Source of the DNA: Ilumatobacter coccineus YM16-304
Lineage (GTDB): Bacteria; Actinomycetota; Acidimicrobiia; Acidimicrobiales; Ilumatobacteraceae
Assembly: GCF_000348785.1 (NCBI RefSeq)
Contig: NC_020520.1
Coordinates: 4,092,001-4,156,000, forward strand
Direction of reading: 5' to 3'
Length of the DNA stretch: 64,000 nt
Shown here: positions 63,482 through 64,000 of the stretch, piece by piece
Position numbering within the stretch: position 1 is the first letter of the stretch
How the letters are laid out: every line of letters begins with the position of its first letter
Notes under the pieces: model-generated
What the model was told of the DNA's origin: nothing
Databases searched by the model: none
The model's input: the letters and a program-made list of their open reading frames with translations, nothing else
Program-made: the position numbers and the translations under genes

Positions 63482-64000
63482 TCAGGTCGTGTAACCGGTC
63501 ACATCAACGGTCAGATCGGTGTCGGCGCTAGCGAACACGCAGAGCTCTCCATCAGGCGAAAGCCCTGCAAACAGGTCGTTTCCGCCGGTGGTGGCCGCTG
63601 TGAAGTTGAGGCTCGAGGCCAGCGGCGGCTCGCCACAGGGAAACACCGTCGAAAAGCCGGCGCTCGACGGCCTGACGGCGGTGACGTTGATCGACACCGC
63701 CGTCGCGTCGGCCGGAACGCCACCTCGGCCGGCGATGGCGATCGTGCGAATCTCGTCGCGTCGCAGGGCTCCTCCCCCGGCTCCGACACCGTCGATCGTC
63801 TCACCGTTCGTTCGAGTGTCGAACAGCCGTGCGGGCGCGACGGCGGTGAGGCCCGCGTCCGCCGGCAGGTGCCCGGTGACGTCGAGTGTCAGGTCGGTCG
63901 TGGTCGACGTGAAGAGGCAGACCTTCCCGTCGTCGTCGAGCTGAGCGACGATCTGGTTGCCCCGCGTGATGCCGGCGGTCACGTTGAGACTCGAGGTCAG
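63482..64000 (-). CDS. C-terminal part of a second RLxDTR-repeat secreted protein (cut by right edge)
   Basis: About 172 residues are visible and the frame stays open at base 64000, so the start lies outside. It holds one full repeat, beginning VAPARLFDTRTNGETIDG, and the end of an earlier one (SSLNVTAG...VTGHLPADAG), ending DVTGYTT. The pattern is the same as that of the M36 protease C-terminus. What precedes the repeats is unknown. It converges on no gene; the desaturase gene follows on the same strand, 61 bp away. Confidence 0.85.
   Translation of the reverse strand: MTSSLNVTAGITRGNQIVAQLDDDGKVCLFTSTTTDLTLDVTGHLPADAGLTAVAPARLFDTRTNGETIDGVGAGGGALRRDEIRTIAIAGRGGVPADATAVSINVTAVRPSSAGFSTVFPCGEPPLASSLNFTAATTGGNDLFAGLSPDGELCVFASADTDLTVDVTGYTT

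Overview
The window is chromosomal DNA of a very GC-rich actinobacterium. An uncultured or marine member of the Acidimicrobiia (Ilumatobacter-like) is the best guess. Pointers are a mycofactocin MftD/MftE pair, an F420-type LLM oxidoreductase, ergothioneine genes egtB/egtD, a P450 with a CxxHxxC ferredoxin, DUF1800/DUF1501 pairs, Thr-rich secreted wall proteins and many GTG starts. The lineage is inference; no rRNA, tRNA, integrase, transposase or CRISPR locus was seen.

Layout. 1-9.1 kb: PcrA-type helicase (N-terminal part, cut by the left edge), DoxX protein, flavin/F420-type split-barrel protein, methyltransferase, lipoprotein, ABC-F ATPase, and a two-component system next to a secreted helical protein whose promoter carries a 22-bp-spaced direct repeat. 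9.2-12.4 kb: ferredoxin > P450 > methyltransferase operon and YaaA. 12.5-15.8 kb: SDR > DNA methyltransferase > MFS operon. 15.9-18.3 kb: PAS/GAF/GGDEF protein and a small membrane protein. 18.4-22.7 kb: GH3 and GH13 glycosidases with a LacI-type operator. 22.9-25.4 kb: cyclic-nucleotide-binding protein and divergent mftD/mftE. 25.5-29.7 kb: DUF4395, acyltransferase-like and alanine-racemase-like proteins, a long repeat block and a zinc peptidase. 29.8-44.8 kb: mixed metabolism and envelope (acyl-CoA synthetase, ROK kinase, secreted wall hydrolase, 2OG oxygenase, PLP desulfhydrase-type enzyme, Ung, BrkB, hydrolase-OsmC fusion, Na+/H+-type antiporter, GGCT-like, LLM oxidoreductase). 44.9-47.5 kb: a visibly less GC-rich stretch of small orphan genes. 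47.6-53.3 kb: egtD/egtB, fhs, MFS. 53.6-58.1 kb: DUF1800/DUF1501, S4 protein, phasin/HBHA-like protein plus XRE regulator. 58.1-64 kb: M36 metalloprotease with C-terminal RLxDTR repeats, acyl-ACP desaturase, and the C-terminus of a second RLxDTR-repeat protein cut by the right edge.

The most unusual feature is a family of perfectly periodic 36-bp tandem repeats without spacers (7, 4 and 2 copies) at three separate places, each touching the 3' end of at least one gene. Other leads are a 172-bp tandem repeat block, a split mycofactocin locus lacking the precursor and radical-SAM genes, several operator-like palindromes beside likely targets, and a DNA methyltransferase carrying an extra C-terminal domain in an operon with an oxidoreductase and a transporter.
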